Shown piece by piece: positions 15,086-23,706 of a DNA stretch of 64,000 bases. The DNA is from a virus. Numbering within the stretch: the stretch's first letter is position 1; each line of letters begins with the position of its first letter. The translations under genes and the position numbers were made by a program. The stretch is taken from positions 1-64,000 of the IMG/VR virus record IMGVR_UViG_3300042484_002853; one strand, given 5' to 3'. The notes beneath the pieces were generated by a model, which saw only the letters and a program-made list of their open reading frames with translations, did not search any database and was not told where the DNA came from.

Positions 15086-16366
15086 ATGAGATTAGTTTAC
15101 ACATTTGACATTAATACAGCTACTCATCTAACTGAACTTTGTAAAGTTGCTAACAACCTTTACAATCAGGCTCTTTATGAAGTTAAAACAAACCTTAATA
15201 ACGAAGGTAAGTTTTTGTTTTATAAACAGTTAGATGTGTTAATGAAATGTAAAACTAATTTAGAAGGTACTGTTAATTATAGATTACTTAAAGCACAAGT
15301 TGCTCAACAAACATTAAAGGTTCTTGAACAAGATGTTAAATCTTACATTGCTGCTATTAGAGATTGGTCAAAGAACCCGACTAAATATAAAGGTAAACCT
15401 AAATTACCTAATTTTAAACGTAAAAATAGTTTATCTAACTTAATTTATCCAAATCAATCATGTATTATTAAACATGATGGATACATACATTTATCTAAAA
15501 CATTAAAAATAGCTGTACCACAGTTTGATAAATACAAAAAAGATATAATCAACTTTAATCAAGTTAGGTTGATTCCTAAAAAGAATTACATCAAAGTTGA
15601 AATTGTTTATGAAAAACATATTGAAAATAAAGATGTTAACTACGATGAACACGCTTCAATTGACTTAGGTGTTAATAACTTAGTAACTTTGGTTAGTTCA
15701 TTAACTAACCCTGTTTTACTTAGCGGTAATCAGATTAAAAGTTACAATCAGTTCTTTAACAAAGAATTAGCTAGATTAACTTCAATTAAAGATAAACAAA
15801 AAATAAAAGGTCTAACAGAACAAATCAAAGATTTATATGTAGATAGAGAGAACACATTGAATGATATATATCACAAGGTAAGTAGGTACATTGTAGATTA
15901 TTTGGTAGATAATAAGATAGGTAATTTAATAGTTGGTTACAACAAACAATGGAAGGACTCCATTGATATTGGTAGAATTAATAACCAAAAGTTTTGTTAC
16001 ATTTCTTATTTGAATCTCTTAAATAAGATTAAATATAAGTGTGAAATGGTGGGTATAAAAGTAGTTGAAACAGAAGAAAGTTATACCTCAAAAACAGATA
16101 GTTTGATATTAGAGAAATTGTATAAGTATGGCGAAGCGATACCGAATGGGTTCTTTAAAGTAAACAAAAGAGTTCAACGTGGTTTGTTTCAATCAGCCAA
16201 AGGGTTGATAAACGCAGATGTTAACGGAGCAGTTAACATAATGAGAAAAGTAGTCTTTGATTCTTACGTTAGTAAGATAATTGATAGTGGATTATTGTTC
16301 AACCCAATAAAAGTAAGGGACGTATTCGAGTTGAAATATGTGTCAACAAATCCAATCCTTTTATAA
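15086..16366 (+). CDS. tnpB: TnpB-family RNA-guided nuclease (IS200/IS605 OrfB)
   Basis: 426 aa, normal TnpB length. RuvC residues: D193 in ASIDLGVNNLV, Glu in VETEESYTSKTD (about 328-331), D378 in INADVNGAVNIMRK. The segment between the second and third RuvC motifs (SLILEKLYKYGE to LFQSAKG) contains no cysteines, so the four-Cys zinc ribbon of many TnpB proteins is absent; some TnpB lineages lack it. No TnpA transposase gene is present. The element sits between a unit start (14934) and an orphan unit end (16400-16477) and may have been inserted into a micro-ORF. A guide RNA would be expected around its 3' end. Confidence 0.88.
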   Translation: MRLVYTFDINTATHLTELCKVANNLYNQALYEVKTNLNNEGKFLFYKQLDVLMKCKTNLEGTVNYRLLKAQVAQQTLKVLEQDVKSYIAAIRDWSKNPTKYKGKPKLPNFKRKNSLSNLIYPNQSCIIKHDGYIHLSKTLKIAVPQFDKYKKDIINFNQVRLIPKKNYIKVEIVYEKHIENKDVNYDEHASIDLGVNNLVTLVSSLTNPVLLSGNQIKSYNQFFNKELARLTSIKDKQKIKGLTEQIKDLYVDRENTLNDIYHKVSRYIVDYLVDNKIGNLIVGYNKQWKDSIDIGRINNQKFCYISYLNLLNKIKYKCEMVGIKVVETEESYTSKTDSLILEKLYKYGEAIPNGFFKVNKRVQRGLFQSAKGLINADVNGAVNIMRKVVFDSYVSKIIDSGLLFNPIKVRDVFELKYVSTNPILL

Positions 16367-16474
16367 AATTAATTGTATAGATTTTAATAATTTGTATAGT
16401 TTTTAGGACATAATTTGTTTGAAATAATTTCACAAAAAATTTATTATAACGGGAAAATAATTATATTTAAAAGA
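16367..16474 (+). other. tnpB 3' flank with orphan micro-ORF tail
   Basis: No start codon in the array style. The frame from 16400 reads FLGHNLFEII then YYNGKIIIFKR and stops at 16475-16477, overlapping the next unit by ATGA. This is the C-terminal signature of a unit without its N-terminus. The stretch just after tnpB is also where an omega-type guide RNA would lie, but I cannot define one by eye. Confidence 0.45.
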
Positions 16475-16623
16475 TGAAATTACAATACTACATTTGCAAT
16501 AATCTAGTTTTTCATGTCAAACAAGGAGAATTACTAATGACTGAATTTATATTTGGTGCATACAACAAAACTGAACCTATTAACGCATTATCTAAAGATA
16601 GAATTTATATATTAAAAAGATGA
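16474..16623 (+). CDS. array F unit 1 micro-ORF
   Basis: 49 aa, MKLQYYICNN start, ends DRIYILKR. Confidence 0.75.
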   Translation: MKLQYYICNNLVFHVKQGELLMTEFIFGAYNKTEPINALSKDRIYILKR

Positions 16624-16760
16624 AATTACAAGTTGATAAACCCACACAGAACTTTGACCCATTTGATAAAACCCATTGGTTTTATTTTGGCATTCAAAAA
16701 TGGTATGGTGGTAAATTATTTAAATTTGACAATAACAAACTAATAATCTTTTTAAGATGA
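16620..16760 (+). CDS. array F unit 2 micro-ORF
   Basis: 46 aa, MKLQVDKPTQ start, DKTHWFYFGIQKW in the middle, ends NKLIIFLR. Confidence 0.75.
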   Translation: MKLQVDKPTQNFDPFDKTHWFYFGIQKWYGGKLFKFDNNKLIIFLR

Positions 16761-16906
16761 AACTTAAAATATTTAATTTAGAAGATTATGATTTTATTCT
16801 TACAGGTTTAAATCTAAATGTTAACGGTTTTCACAACATTGATGTGATAACATTCATAAAAAATAATCATAACAGAAAAAGTTTGTTTATATTCAAACAA
16901 AATTAA
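16757..16906 (+). CDS. array F unit 3 micro-ORF
   Basis: 49 aa, MKLKIFNLED start, ends SLFIFKQN then TAA. Confidence 0.7.
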   Translation: MKLKIFNLEDYDFILTGLNLNVNGFHNIDVITFIKNNHNRKSLFIFKQN

Positions 16907-16912
16907 TAGTTT

Positions 16913-17077
16913 ATGAAACTTAACATAATAATAACCTATAAAACAGGTTTTAATAGTACTTTCAATACAGTTAATTGGATTTACCTCTCTATCAATCAAT
17001 TAAATTTAAGAAATTTATCTGATGAAGAGAGGTTTTTCAATAAAATATTGTTATTCAAAAATAAAAACCTCCCCTAA
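16913..17077 (+). CDS. array F unit 4 micro-ORF
   Basis: 54 aa, MKLNIIITYKTGF start, NWIYLSIN in the middle, NKILLFKN near the end. The normal stop is lost and translation runs into the terminator (KNKNLP, TAA). Confidence 0.65.
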   Translation: MKLNIIITYKTGFNSTFNTVNWIYLSINQLNLRNLSDEERFFNKILLFKNKNLP

Positions 17078-17097
17078 ATTAATAAGAGAGGTTTTTA
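17063..17097. terminator. bidirectional terminator after array F
   Basis: AAAAACCTC ... GAGAGGTTTTT hairpin of the same family as the one at 10902, with some stem mismatches. It separates array F from the convergent 701-aa gene. Confidence 0.65.
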
Positions 17098-17146
17098 TAT
17101 TTCGCCAAATGTGGTAAAAATACTATAGATTTGGCGAGTTATAATT

Positions 17147-19252
17147 TTAATAAACGAACTCTGATAATGTGTTAAATGTTTTATCCAAAGCCAACAAAGC
17201 TATTTCAACCTCTTTTAAACATTCATTAATACCACCACCAGTTAAAACAATATTTGAGTAATTTTTAAGAAAATCCATCAAATCAGGTATATTAATCATA
17301 TCATCAGCAGGTTCCAATAAATCTCTAACGTCTTGTTGATTATGCCCCGTTTCTTCCATATAGTTATCCCACATTTCTTTATCAATATCATGACTATCAT
17401 TTATATTATGTTTTAACATATATTTAACTAAATCAACAATATTATCTTCATCTATTGAACTATCCATACAATATCTAAAAAAAGCGTAACCTTTATCATA
17501 AAAAGTACCATTATAAACAACATCTTCATCAACACCTAATTCCATCAACCAATTTTGATAAGAACCTTCACTAATCATACCTAATGTATCAGCACCGTTA
17601 TATAAAAAAACTATTCGATTATTACTCCCATTTTCATTCAAGAAATTAACCCATTTATCCAAATCAAATGATATATAATTTTCATATTCAGGTTGAATAT
17701 CAACATTTATAATAGTTTTACCTTGTACCGTTGTTTCAGTCATTAACCTACCTTGTTTTTTACTCTTGTTTATAACTACACGGTTTTCTTTCAAACTCAA
17801 CTCTTTGTGTACCAGTTCTTCTTTAAATTTATTAACTTTATCAAAAAACAATAAATTTCTTAAAAGTTTGTAACCAAGGTTTTCATTTGAAAACTCACCA
17901 AGTTCTGAATCAAGACCTTTCTTTCTTAAATCAGACATATCAGTTTTCATTTGTTCAATATCATTGATTGGTTTTTGAACATCTTTTTTATTAACCTTAT
18001 ATTCTCTTTTAATATCATCAAATCTGGTCAAGAAATTAGCTGCTATTTTTTTAATTTCTTCAATATTATATTTAGGTTTTTCATATTGCGGTTCAATAAC
18101 CCATTTATCATTTAACAAACTGTATCTACTAGCTGAACTAATTTCTTTACTATCTTCATCTTGAATAAACATTTCAACCGGAATACCATAGATAGTTATT
18201 TTATATTGATTAGACCAATTATCTTTAACACCTTTAAAATAATTTAACAACAAATCTTTATCTTGATTGATTTTATTGTAATCAACTACAACATGTACAT
18301 CTAAATCAGATTGGTCATTATAGTTATAATTTGCTGCACTACCTGTTAAAATAATATCTTTAAATTTAATATCTAAATCTTTTAAAGTTTCAAGATATTT
18401 TTTGGTTATTTCTAATAACTTGTATCTAACAATAGGTTTAAGTTTTTTGGTACTATTATCCCAAATTTTATCATTTAGATGGTCAGTGTATTTAATTGTT
18501 TTTGTTGGAACTTCAGATGGTTCAACTTCATTTAACACAGTTTGGTTATTTTCAGTAGATTCTAGTTCTTCACTTAATTTTCTATAGTAAGAATTTAAAA
18601 CATCATCATTCAAACCATAATCAATGATTTTAACTTCACCATCAAACTCACCGTAAGTTGATATTCTACCTAAATCACCAGTTGACAAACCGTAATCTTG
18701 TATAAAAGAAAAAACTTTATTAGCAAATTCAGATTCATTAATAGTTTCTTCAAGTTGTTTATCTAAATTATAATAAGGTTTCTTTCTGTTATTACTATTC
18801 CAGAAGTTAGTTATCCACTTACCAAAATCTTCAACAGTATAACCTAATATTTGTTGAAATCTTGCTTTGTTAATTGGTTTAGCTAATTCCATTTCAAGCC
18901 ATAACCCATTTTCATCTGATTCATAAACTTCTGCTGTAATATCACTATAATAATCAGTTGAAGCACCTATTTCAACTTCATTCTGAGCAATACCTTTTTG
19001 GTTTTTAGCTAATTTTAATACTGTTTTATCATCAACCAAATAAACTATCCTAGAACTACCGGAACCTAATTTTTTTAATGTTGAGTTACAATAATTAACT
19101 CTATCTTTAAAACTTCTAAGTTGTTTGAATTTTTCTAAATCAAAGTTTTCTGGATATGTAGCTTCGTCAATCGTAGATTCAAGTTCTTCATTAATTAATT
19201 TAGTAAGTATAGAATCTAAAGAAATATTAGTTTTTTTTATAAAATTTGTCAT
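17147..19252 (-). CDS. kinase-like and nucleotidyltransferase-domain fusion protein
   Basis: 701 aa. N-terminal part: a Gly-rich loop KLGSGSSRIVYLV (61-73), Lys in TVLKLA (K80), a catalytic-loop-like STGDLGRIS (190-198) and KIIDYGL with D211 resemble a protein-kinase or aminoglycoside-kinase fold. Middle part: ILTGSAANYN then QSDLDVHVVV (G304, S305, D316, D318) is the GS-x(10)-D-x-D signature of a nucleotidyltransferase fold. The C-terminal 250 residues are not recognised. It shares a near-palindromic late-type promoter with gp25, so it may be packaged or made late. Substrates are unknown; both enzyme assignments are from motifs only. Confidence 0.65.
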   Translation of the reverse strand: MTNFIKKTNISLDSILTKLINEELESTIDEATYPENFDLEKFKQLRSFKDRVNYCNSTLKKLGSGSSRIVYLVDDKTVLKLAKNQKGIAQNEVEIGASTDYYSDITAEVYESDENGLWLEMELAKPINKARFQQILGYTVEDFGKWITNFWNSNNRKKPYYNLDKQLEETINESEFANKVFSFIQDYGLSTGDLGRISTYGEFDGEVKIIDYGLNDDVLNSYYRKLSEELESTENNQTVLNEVEPSEVPTKTIKYTDHLNDKIWDNSTKKLKPIVRYKLLEITKKYLETLKDLDIKFKDIILTGSAANYNYNDQSDLDVHVVVDYNKINQDKDLLLNYFKGVKDNWSNQYKITIYGIPVEMFIQDEDSKEISSASRYSLLNDKWVIEPQYEKPKYNIEEIKKIAANFLTRFDDIKREYKVNKKDVQKPINDIEQMKTDMSDLRKKGLDSELGEFSNENLGYKLLRNLLFFDKVNKFKEELVHKELSLKENRVVINKSKKQGRLMTETTVQGKTIINVDIQPEYENYISFDLDKWVNFLNENGSNNRIVFLYNGADTLGMISEGSYQNWLMELGVDEDVVYNGTFYDKGYAFFRYCMDSSIDEDNIVDLVKYMLKHNINDSHDIDKEMWDNYMEETGHNQQDVRDLLEPADDMINIPDLMDFLKNYSNIVLTGGGINECLKEVEIALLALDKTFNTLSEFVY

Positions 19253-19258
19253 CTTAAA

Positions 19259-19276
19259 ACTATTTATAATAAATAG
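19259..19276. promoter_or_regulatory. bidirectional late-type promoter
   Basis: ACTATTTATAATAAATAG is nearly symmetric, giving an ACTATTTAT-type element on the plus strand (gp25 ATG 12 nt on) and CTATTTATTATAAATAG on the minus strand (701-aa gene ATG 7 nt on). Confidence 0.65.
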
Positions 19277-19287
19277 CTAAACCTAAT

Positions 19288-19659
19288 ATGTTTATCAATA
19301 TAAAGTTTCCAATAACAGATGATGTTAAAAAGAATTTTTTAATGCAAAGAAATGAAACAACAATGGATGGTATTAAAAGCAATCTTATGTTGTTATTAAT
19401 AACAGAAAAAGGTACTCGTTATTTTCAACGTGATTATGGTACTGACTTAAGACGTTTTTTATTTGAACAATCTGACGAAATTACACAATCAGACATAATT
19501 GATGATATTAAGTTGGTTGTTAAAAAATATATGCCAAAAATAAATATAGACAGTATTATTTTTGACAGTATTAATGAAAACCAGGTTTTATTAACAATCA
19601 CATTTACCTATACCGATGATTTTTACACAGAATCAAACAAAATTGAAATAGTATTCTAA
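19288..19659 (+). CDS. gp25-like baseplate wedge protein
   Basis: 123 aa. The features NLMLLLITEKGTRYFQRDYGTDLRRFLFE and then IKLVVKKYMP followed by a short beta C-terminus (VLLTITFTY) match the GPW/gp25 family of contractile-tail baseplate wedge proteins. It lies upstream of the portal with a late-type promoter. In T4-like phages it forms part of the wedge that contacts the sheath. Confidence 0.85.
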   Translation: MFINIKFPITDDVKKNFLMQRNETTMDGIKSNLMLLLITEKGTRYFQRDYGTDLRRFLFEQSDEITQSDIIDDIKLVVKKYMPKINIDSIIFDSINENQVLLTITFTYTDDFYTESNKIEIVF

Positions 19660-19721
19660 ATAGGAATCAACAAACTAACTATTAAGTTTTAAACTTAATT
19701 AAATATAACAATATCAATAAA

Positions 19722-22700
19722 ATGGCAGAAAAAACTAGTTTATGGGAATCAGCCTATAATAGATTAACAGGAAAGGTTAATAAACATGATAATAATCAAT
19801 TTGTTACACCAATAGAAAAAAAAGAACTTATTACAGCATCTTCTAAAGAAGAATTAGAAGATAAAAAATTAGAATACCAACAAACGCAATATCTTTATAA
19901 ACAACATTCACATATCATCCAACAAAATGATATGCAAGCAGTTCAAGCCAATGCTTTAAGATTACCTGCTTATGTTGAATATAAAATGATGGAATCATAC
20001 CCTATCATAGCTCAAGCTTTAAATGTTTTAGCTGAAGAAGCCACAACGATAGGTGATAGAGGTCAAATGTTAAACATTTATTCTAACAATAATAGACTAA
20101 AAGAAGATTTAGAATACTTATTTTATGAGATTTTAGATATTAATACTAATCTACCTTTCTGGGTGAGAAACACTCCAATTAGAGAGAATTCAATGATACC
20201 ATTATTAGATGGTACTGAGTGTACAATAAAAGAATTATCAGATAGAATTAAATTAGGTGAAGAAATCTGGTCTTATTCTATTCAGGATAAGACACACGCT
20301 ATTGTACCTAGTAAAATTGTTTGGTGTGACTTAACTAGAAAAAATAGTGAATTATATCGTGTAACGTTAGATGATGGTACATATATAGATACAACACCAG
20401 ACCATGAATACATGTTAAGAAACGGTTCATTTAAAAGAGCTGATGAATTAACACCTGGTCAATCGTTAATGCCTTATTACACCAAAAAAAGTAATAAAAA
20501 ACAAGACCAAATAGGTGGTTATGAAAAAGTATTTAACCCAAGTACTGGTAAATATAAGTTTACTCATCGTATGGTAGCACATGAATGTGTGCGTGATTTG
20601 GAATATGAAAAAACTGTCAATGAACGTTTTGACACACATCACATTGATTTTAATAAACTAAATAATCACCCACATAATTTACAAAGATTAACTAACAGTG
20701 AACATTTTAAAATACACACAGACCTTTGTAAACAAGTATTACATTCACCTGAAATTACAAAAAAACGTTTAGAAGGTATCCACAAATATCTAACATCTGA
20801 TGCTCGTAGACAAAGAATGTCAAAAGAAATGACAGGTATTTATCCAAAATATTTTAATGAATATAATAATAGTGATTTACACAGTGAACATAATGAAATC
20901 CGTACAAAAAAAATGTTAGAGAATTGGTCTAATGAAGAATTTGTTGCGAAAACAAAAAAAGGTATGACAATAGAAATATCTGATAGTTGTTTAAACTATA
21001 TAACTAATATTATAGCAAGTAACGAAAATTATGTTGGTATAAATAAACTAGCTCAATTATTAAAAATTGATACTGAATTTATAAATCTTTTTAAAGAAAC
21101 TTATACTTTAAGAAAAGATATTATTAAATCTATAAACCATGCAACACTAACAAATGTTTTAAAGAGAAAAACTGAGTTAAATTATTTTGATTATGTTTTA
21201 TCTATTAAACCAACTTTAATATTAGATAAAGATTATATAAGAGCTAAAGCAATTTTTTTAGGTAAAACTAAGGTTGTAAACCATAAAGTAGTTTCCGTTG
21301 TTAAATTAGAAGAAACTTCGGATGTTTACTGTTTAGAAGCTGTTGGTCCTAACGGTGAACATGATAGACATAATTTTCCAGTACTAGGTAAAGACATAAA
21401 CGGTTCATACTCAAGAACTTCTGGTGTATTTTTGTCAAACTGCAAGTTTGGTGATAATTTTTTATTTGTAATGACTGAAGCAGATAAAGGTGTTGTAAAT
21501 GTTAAACAATTACCTACATCTGAAATAGAAAGACAAGAAAAAATTATAAATGGAAAACCAACAACTAAATTTATTTGGCAATTAGGTGGACAAGAATATA
21601 CTAACTTCCAAGTGGCACATTTTAGGTTATTAGGTGATGAAAATACGTTACCTTATGGTACATCTGTACTGGCACCTGTTAGAATGTATTACAGAATGTT
21701 AAAAATGAGTGAAGATGCTCAATTAGTATATAGAGCAACTAATGCTGCAAGGGTTAAAGTAGTTAAAGTTCCTACTGGTAATATGGACCCAGCAGATATC
21801 CCAATGTTTATGCGTCAAACTATTTCAAATTTTAAAAAATCACAAATAGTTGACCCTGCAACAGGACAAATTAATTACAAATATAGTCCAGCAAGTGGTG
21901 TTGAAGATATATTTGTTGCAGTTAAAAACGCTGGTGACCCTTCACCAATTGATATTTTAGAAGGTGCTGATAATTTAGATAAAATTGCAGATATTGAATA
22001 CTTAAGAGATAACTTATTTACAGGTTTAGGTGTACCTAAAAACAGACTTAATTTCTCAGGTTCTGGAGAAGGTGGTGGTGACAATAATGCTCAAACAGAT
22101 ATTGTATTTTCTAGAAAAGTAATGAGAATACAAAATGCAATGATTCAAGAATTAAACAAAATTGCATTAATACATTTATTCTTATTAGGTTACAGTGATG
22201 ATGATATTAGAGATTATAAATTAACTTTAAATAACCCATCTACACAATCAGAAATACTTAAAATTGAAGCATTTACACAAAAAGTTGATTTATATGTTAA
22301 ATTAACGACATCAAATGAAACAGGTTTAAAACCTATGTCAGAAACAAATGCTAAAAAACTTATTTTTGGTTTATCAGCTGATGAAATACTTGATGATATT
22401 AAACAACAAATGATTGAAAATGTTGTTGGTGATGAAATTAAAAATGCTGGTTTAATTCTTAAAAAATCAGGTATTTTCAATGATTTAGAGGAATACATTA
22501 AAAGAGGTATTATTACTTCATCATTAGACCCAGCACAAGTTAACGGTGAACAACCTGCTGAACCAGGAGCCGATGCTATGGGTGGACCAATGGATGCAGG
22601 TAATAACCCAGCAGGTGGAGCTGCACCACAAGGTGAACAAGAACCATTTCAGTTAAAAGAAAAATATTTGTATAGAGCAAATAAAACAAATAACGAATTG

Positions 22701-22805
22701 GTTCAGTTACTTAAAGAAGTTGAAGACAAAACAAGTTTAAGTCAAAATTCAAATGAAACAGTTCAATTACTAAATGAGTTTTTAAACAACAATAATAAGT
22801 TATAA
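19722..22805 (+). CDS. gp20-like portal protein with HNH-containing intein
   Basis: 1027-aa precursor; about 605 aa after removal of a 422-residue intein. The exteins read as a T4 gp20-type portal: AYVEYKMMESYPIIAQALNVLAEEA, then after the intein CKFGDNFLF, then HFRLLGDENTLPYGTSVLAPVRMYYRMLKMSEDAQLVYRA in separate segments, and a Gly/Pro-rich tail region near 945-975. The portal is the dodecameric DNA gate of the head. Splicing must occur before assembly. It follows gp25 by 62 nt and is closed by a hairpin terminator. Confidence 0.88.
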   Translation: MAEKTSLWESAYNRLTGKVNKHDNNQFVTPIEKKELITASSKEELEDKKLEYQQTQYLYKQHSHIIQQNDMQAVQANALRLPAYVEYKMMESYPIIAQALNVLAEEATTIGDRGQMLNIYSNNNRLKEDLEYLFYEILDINTNLPFWVRNTPIRENSMIPLLDGTECTIKELSDRIKLGEEIWSYSIQDKTHAIVPSKIVWCDLTRKNSELYRVTLDDGTYIDTTPDHEYMLRNGSFKRADELTPGQSLMPYYTKKSNKKQDQIGGYEKVFNPSTGKYKFTHRMVAHECVRDLEYEKTVNERFDTHHIDFNKLNNHPHNLQRLTNSEHFKIHTDLCKQVLHSPEITKKRLEGIHKYLTSDARRQRMSKEMTGIYPKYFNEYNNSDLHSEHNEIRTKKMLENWSNEEFVAKTKKGMTIEISDSCLNYITNIIASNENYVGINKLAQLLKIDTEFINLFKETYTLRKDIIKSINHATLTNVLKRKTELNYFDYVLSIKPTLILDKDYIRAKAIFLGKTKVVNHKVVSVVKLEETSDVYCLEAVGPNGEHDRHNFPVLGKDINGSYSRTSGVFLSNCKFGDNFLFVMTEADKGVVNVKQLPTSEIERQEKIINGKPTTKFIWQLGGQEYTNFQVAHFRLLGDENTLPYGTSVLAPVRMYYRMLKMSEDAQLVYRATNAARVKVVKVPTGNMDPADIPMFMRQTISNFKKSQIVDPATGQINYKYSPASGVEDIFVAVKNAGDPSPIDILEGADNLDKIADIEYLRDNLFTGLGVPKNRLNFSGSGEGGGDNNAQTDIVFSRKVMRIQNAMIQELNKIALIHLFLLGYSDDDIRDYKLTLNNPSTQSEILKIEAFTQKVDLYVKLTTSNETGLKPMSETNAKKLIFGLSADEILDDIKQQMIENVVGDEIKNAGLILKKSGIFNDLEEYIKRGIITSSLDPAQVNGEQPAEPGADAMGGPMDAGNNPAGGAAPQGEQEPFQLKEKYLYRANKTNNELVQLLKEVEDKTSLSQNSNETVQLLNEFLNNNNKL
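20175..21440 (+). other. intein with HNH endonuclease and N-terminal Pro, in the portal gene
   Basis: Residues 152-573. Alignment to block A (x-I-R-E-N-S-M-I-P-L) puts Pro152 at position 1, where most inteins have Cys or Ser. Block B is DTTPDHEYML. Block F is VYCLEAVGPNGEHDRHNF with Cys at the position usually held by Asp. It ends GVFLSN before Cys574. Pro1 plus block F Cys are features of class 3 inteins, but the Trp expected two residues after the block B His is Tyr here. An HNH domain (DTHHIDFNKLNNHPHNLQRL) lies near residue 310, with about 170 further residues that may be DNA-binding. Confidence 0.85.
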
Positions 22806-22807
22806 AA

Positions 22808-22845
22808 GAAAAACCTCTCTTAAGAAATTAGGAGAGGTTTTTTGT
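22808..22845 (+). terminator. terminator after the portal gene
   Basis: AAAAACCTCTCTTA ... TAGGAGAGGTTTTTT hairpin followed by T-rich sequence. It also faces the reverse gene ending at 22848. Confidence 0.8.
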
Positions 22846-22847
22846 TT

Positions 22848-22997
22848 TTAAATGTTATCAACATAATCCAGCAACTCAATACAGTTACCACCCGTTAAAA
22901 CCCAATATAAAATAGGTAATATTCCAGTTGCACATGCTACAAAAAACAAGATAATTAAAGGTAACTTAACAAACAGACGTTTTAAAATATTTCGCAT
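22848..22997 (-). CDS. small single-span membrane protein
   Basis: 49 aa, read as MRNILKRLFVK, then a hydrophobic helix about residues 12-34 (LPLIILFFVACATGILPILY), then a short acidic tail ending DYVDNI. Positive N-terminus and one span suggest an inner-membrane protein with the C-terminus outside. Last gene of a reverse cluster after the DUF2493-like gene. Function unknown. Confidence 0.6.
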   Translation of the reverse strand: MRNILKRLFVKLPLIILFFVACATGILPILYWVLTGGNCIELLDYVDNI

Positions 22998-23001
22998 AAT
23001 T

Positions 23002-23358
23002 TTAATAATTTATAACATGAACTTTTAAACCTTTACTTTGTGCGTAAGTAATCATGTGTTTTGTCCCACCTGAAATATTATCCCAGAAAGCAATCAAAAC
23101 ATCAGCGTAATCACCCATTTCAATATTTCTAAGAGGACCAGCTTTTCTGCCTAACCCACTCCAATCAGGTTTAAATAATTTTAAATCAAAACCCATTTCT
23201 TTTGCGTATTGCTCACCTAAAATATCACCACCTTTAGCAGTTCCGGAAACTATTTCTATGTTATTGAAATCTTTTAATATTTCATTACATTTGGTTTTAA
23301 GAAGTTGATAATTATCAAACGTTCTTGTACCAGCGATTATTACTTTTGTTTTATTCAT
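23002..23358 (-). CDS. SLOG/DUF2493-like Rossmann protein
   Basis: 118 aa. VIIAGTRTF at the start, IVSGTAKGGDILGEQYAKEMG in the middle, then DWSGLGRKAGPLRN and LIAFWDNISGGTKHMI. This is the pattern of the DUF2493 group of the SLOG nucleotide-binding superfamily, found in many phages as short proteins. Ligand unknown. It overlaps the upstream 105-aa gene by 8 nt. Confidence 0.8.
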   Translation of the reverse strand: MNKTKVIIAGTRTFDNYQLLKTKCNEILKDFNNIEIVSGTAKGGDILGEQYAKEMGFDLKLFKPDWSGLGRKAGPLRNIEMGDYADVLIAFWDNISGGTKHMITYAQSKGLKVHVINY

Positions 23359-23668
23359 TTTCGTAAATTTCTAAACCTTTATCAGATAAACCAAACATCC
23401 ACAAATCCTCATCATCAGCTCTACCTGGGTCAATATTGGATATAATATTATTATTACCGATAAACTTATCAATAACATCAGTATAATAAACTGAATGACC
23501 TCTAGGTTTTATTTCATCATCCCCAAAATCTACAATTAACTTACCGTTATATGCATGTAATGTACCATACTGATTAACCAATTCAACTTTTAATTTTTTA
23601 CAATCAGCGTAAGCTTTCTTTAATCTATTGAAAGCTAATTGTTGTTCTTTTTCTAAATCTAAAAGCAT
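23351..23668 (-). CDS. hypothetical protein
   Basis: 105 aa, not recognised. Helical, charged N-terminus (LEKEQQLAFNRLKKAYADCKK), then a beta-rich part with GHSVYYTDVIDKFI and an acidic C-terminus. It overlaps the SLOG-like gene and is probably translated with it. Confidence 0.55.
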   Translation of the reverse strand: MLLDLEKEQQLAFNRLKKAYADCKKLKVELVNQYGTLHAYNGKLIVDFGDDEIKPRGHSVYYTDVIDKFIGNNNIISNIDPGRADDEDLWMFGLSDKGLEIYENE

Positions 23669-23706
23669 ATTAGTGTGTTTATATTTACAACAACAAACTT
23701 ACTAAT

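Larger units (their letters stand above)
16474..17077 (+). other. micro-ORF array F (4 units)
   Basis: Continuation of array E beyond TnpB. Two units with ATGA junctions are followed by one ending TAA and one whose C-terminus runs into the terminator hairpin at 17063. Confidence 0.8.

Noticed and set aside
15086-16366. Calling tnpB a Cas12-type CRISPR effector
   Set aside because: Length of 426 aa, no CRISPR repeats nearby and IS200/IS605 OrfB motifs fit TnpB.
16814-16999. 61-aa reverse ORF opposite array F
   Set aside because: Shadow of units 3 and 4 of array F; composition is that of reversed coding sequence.
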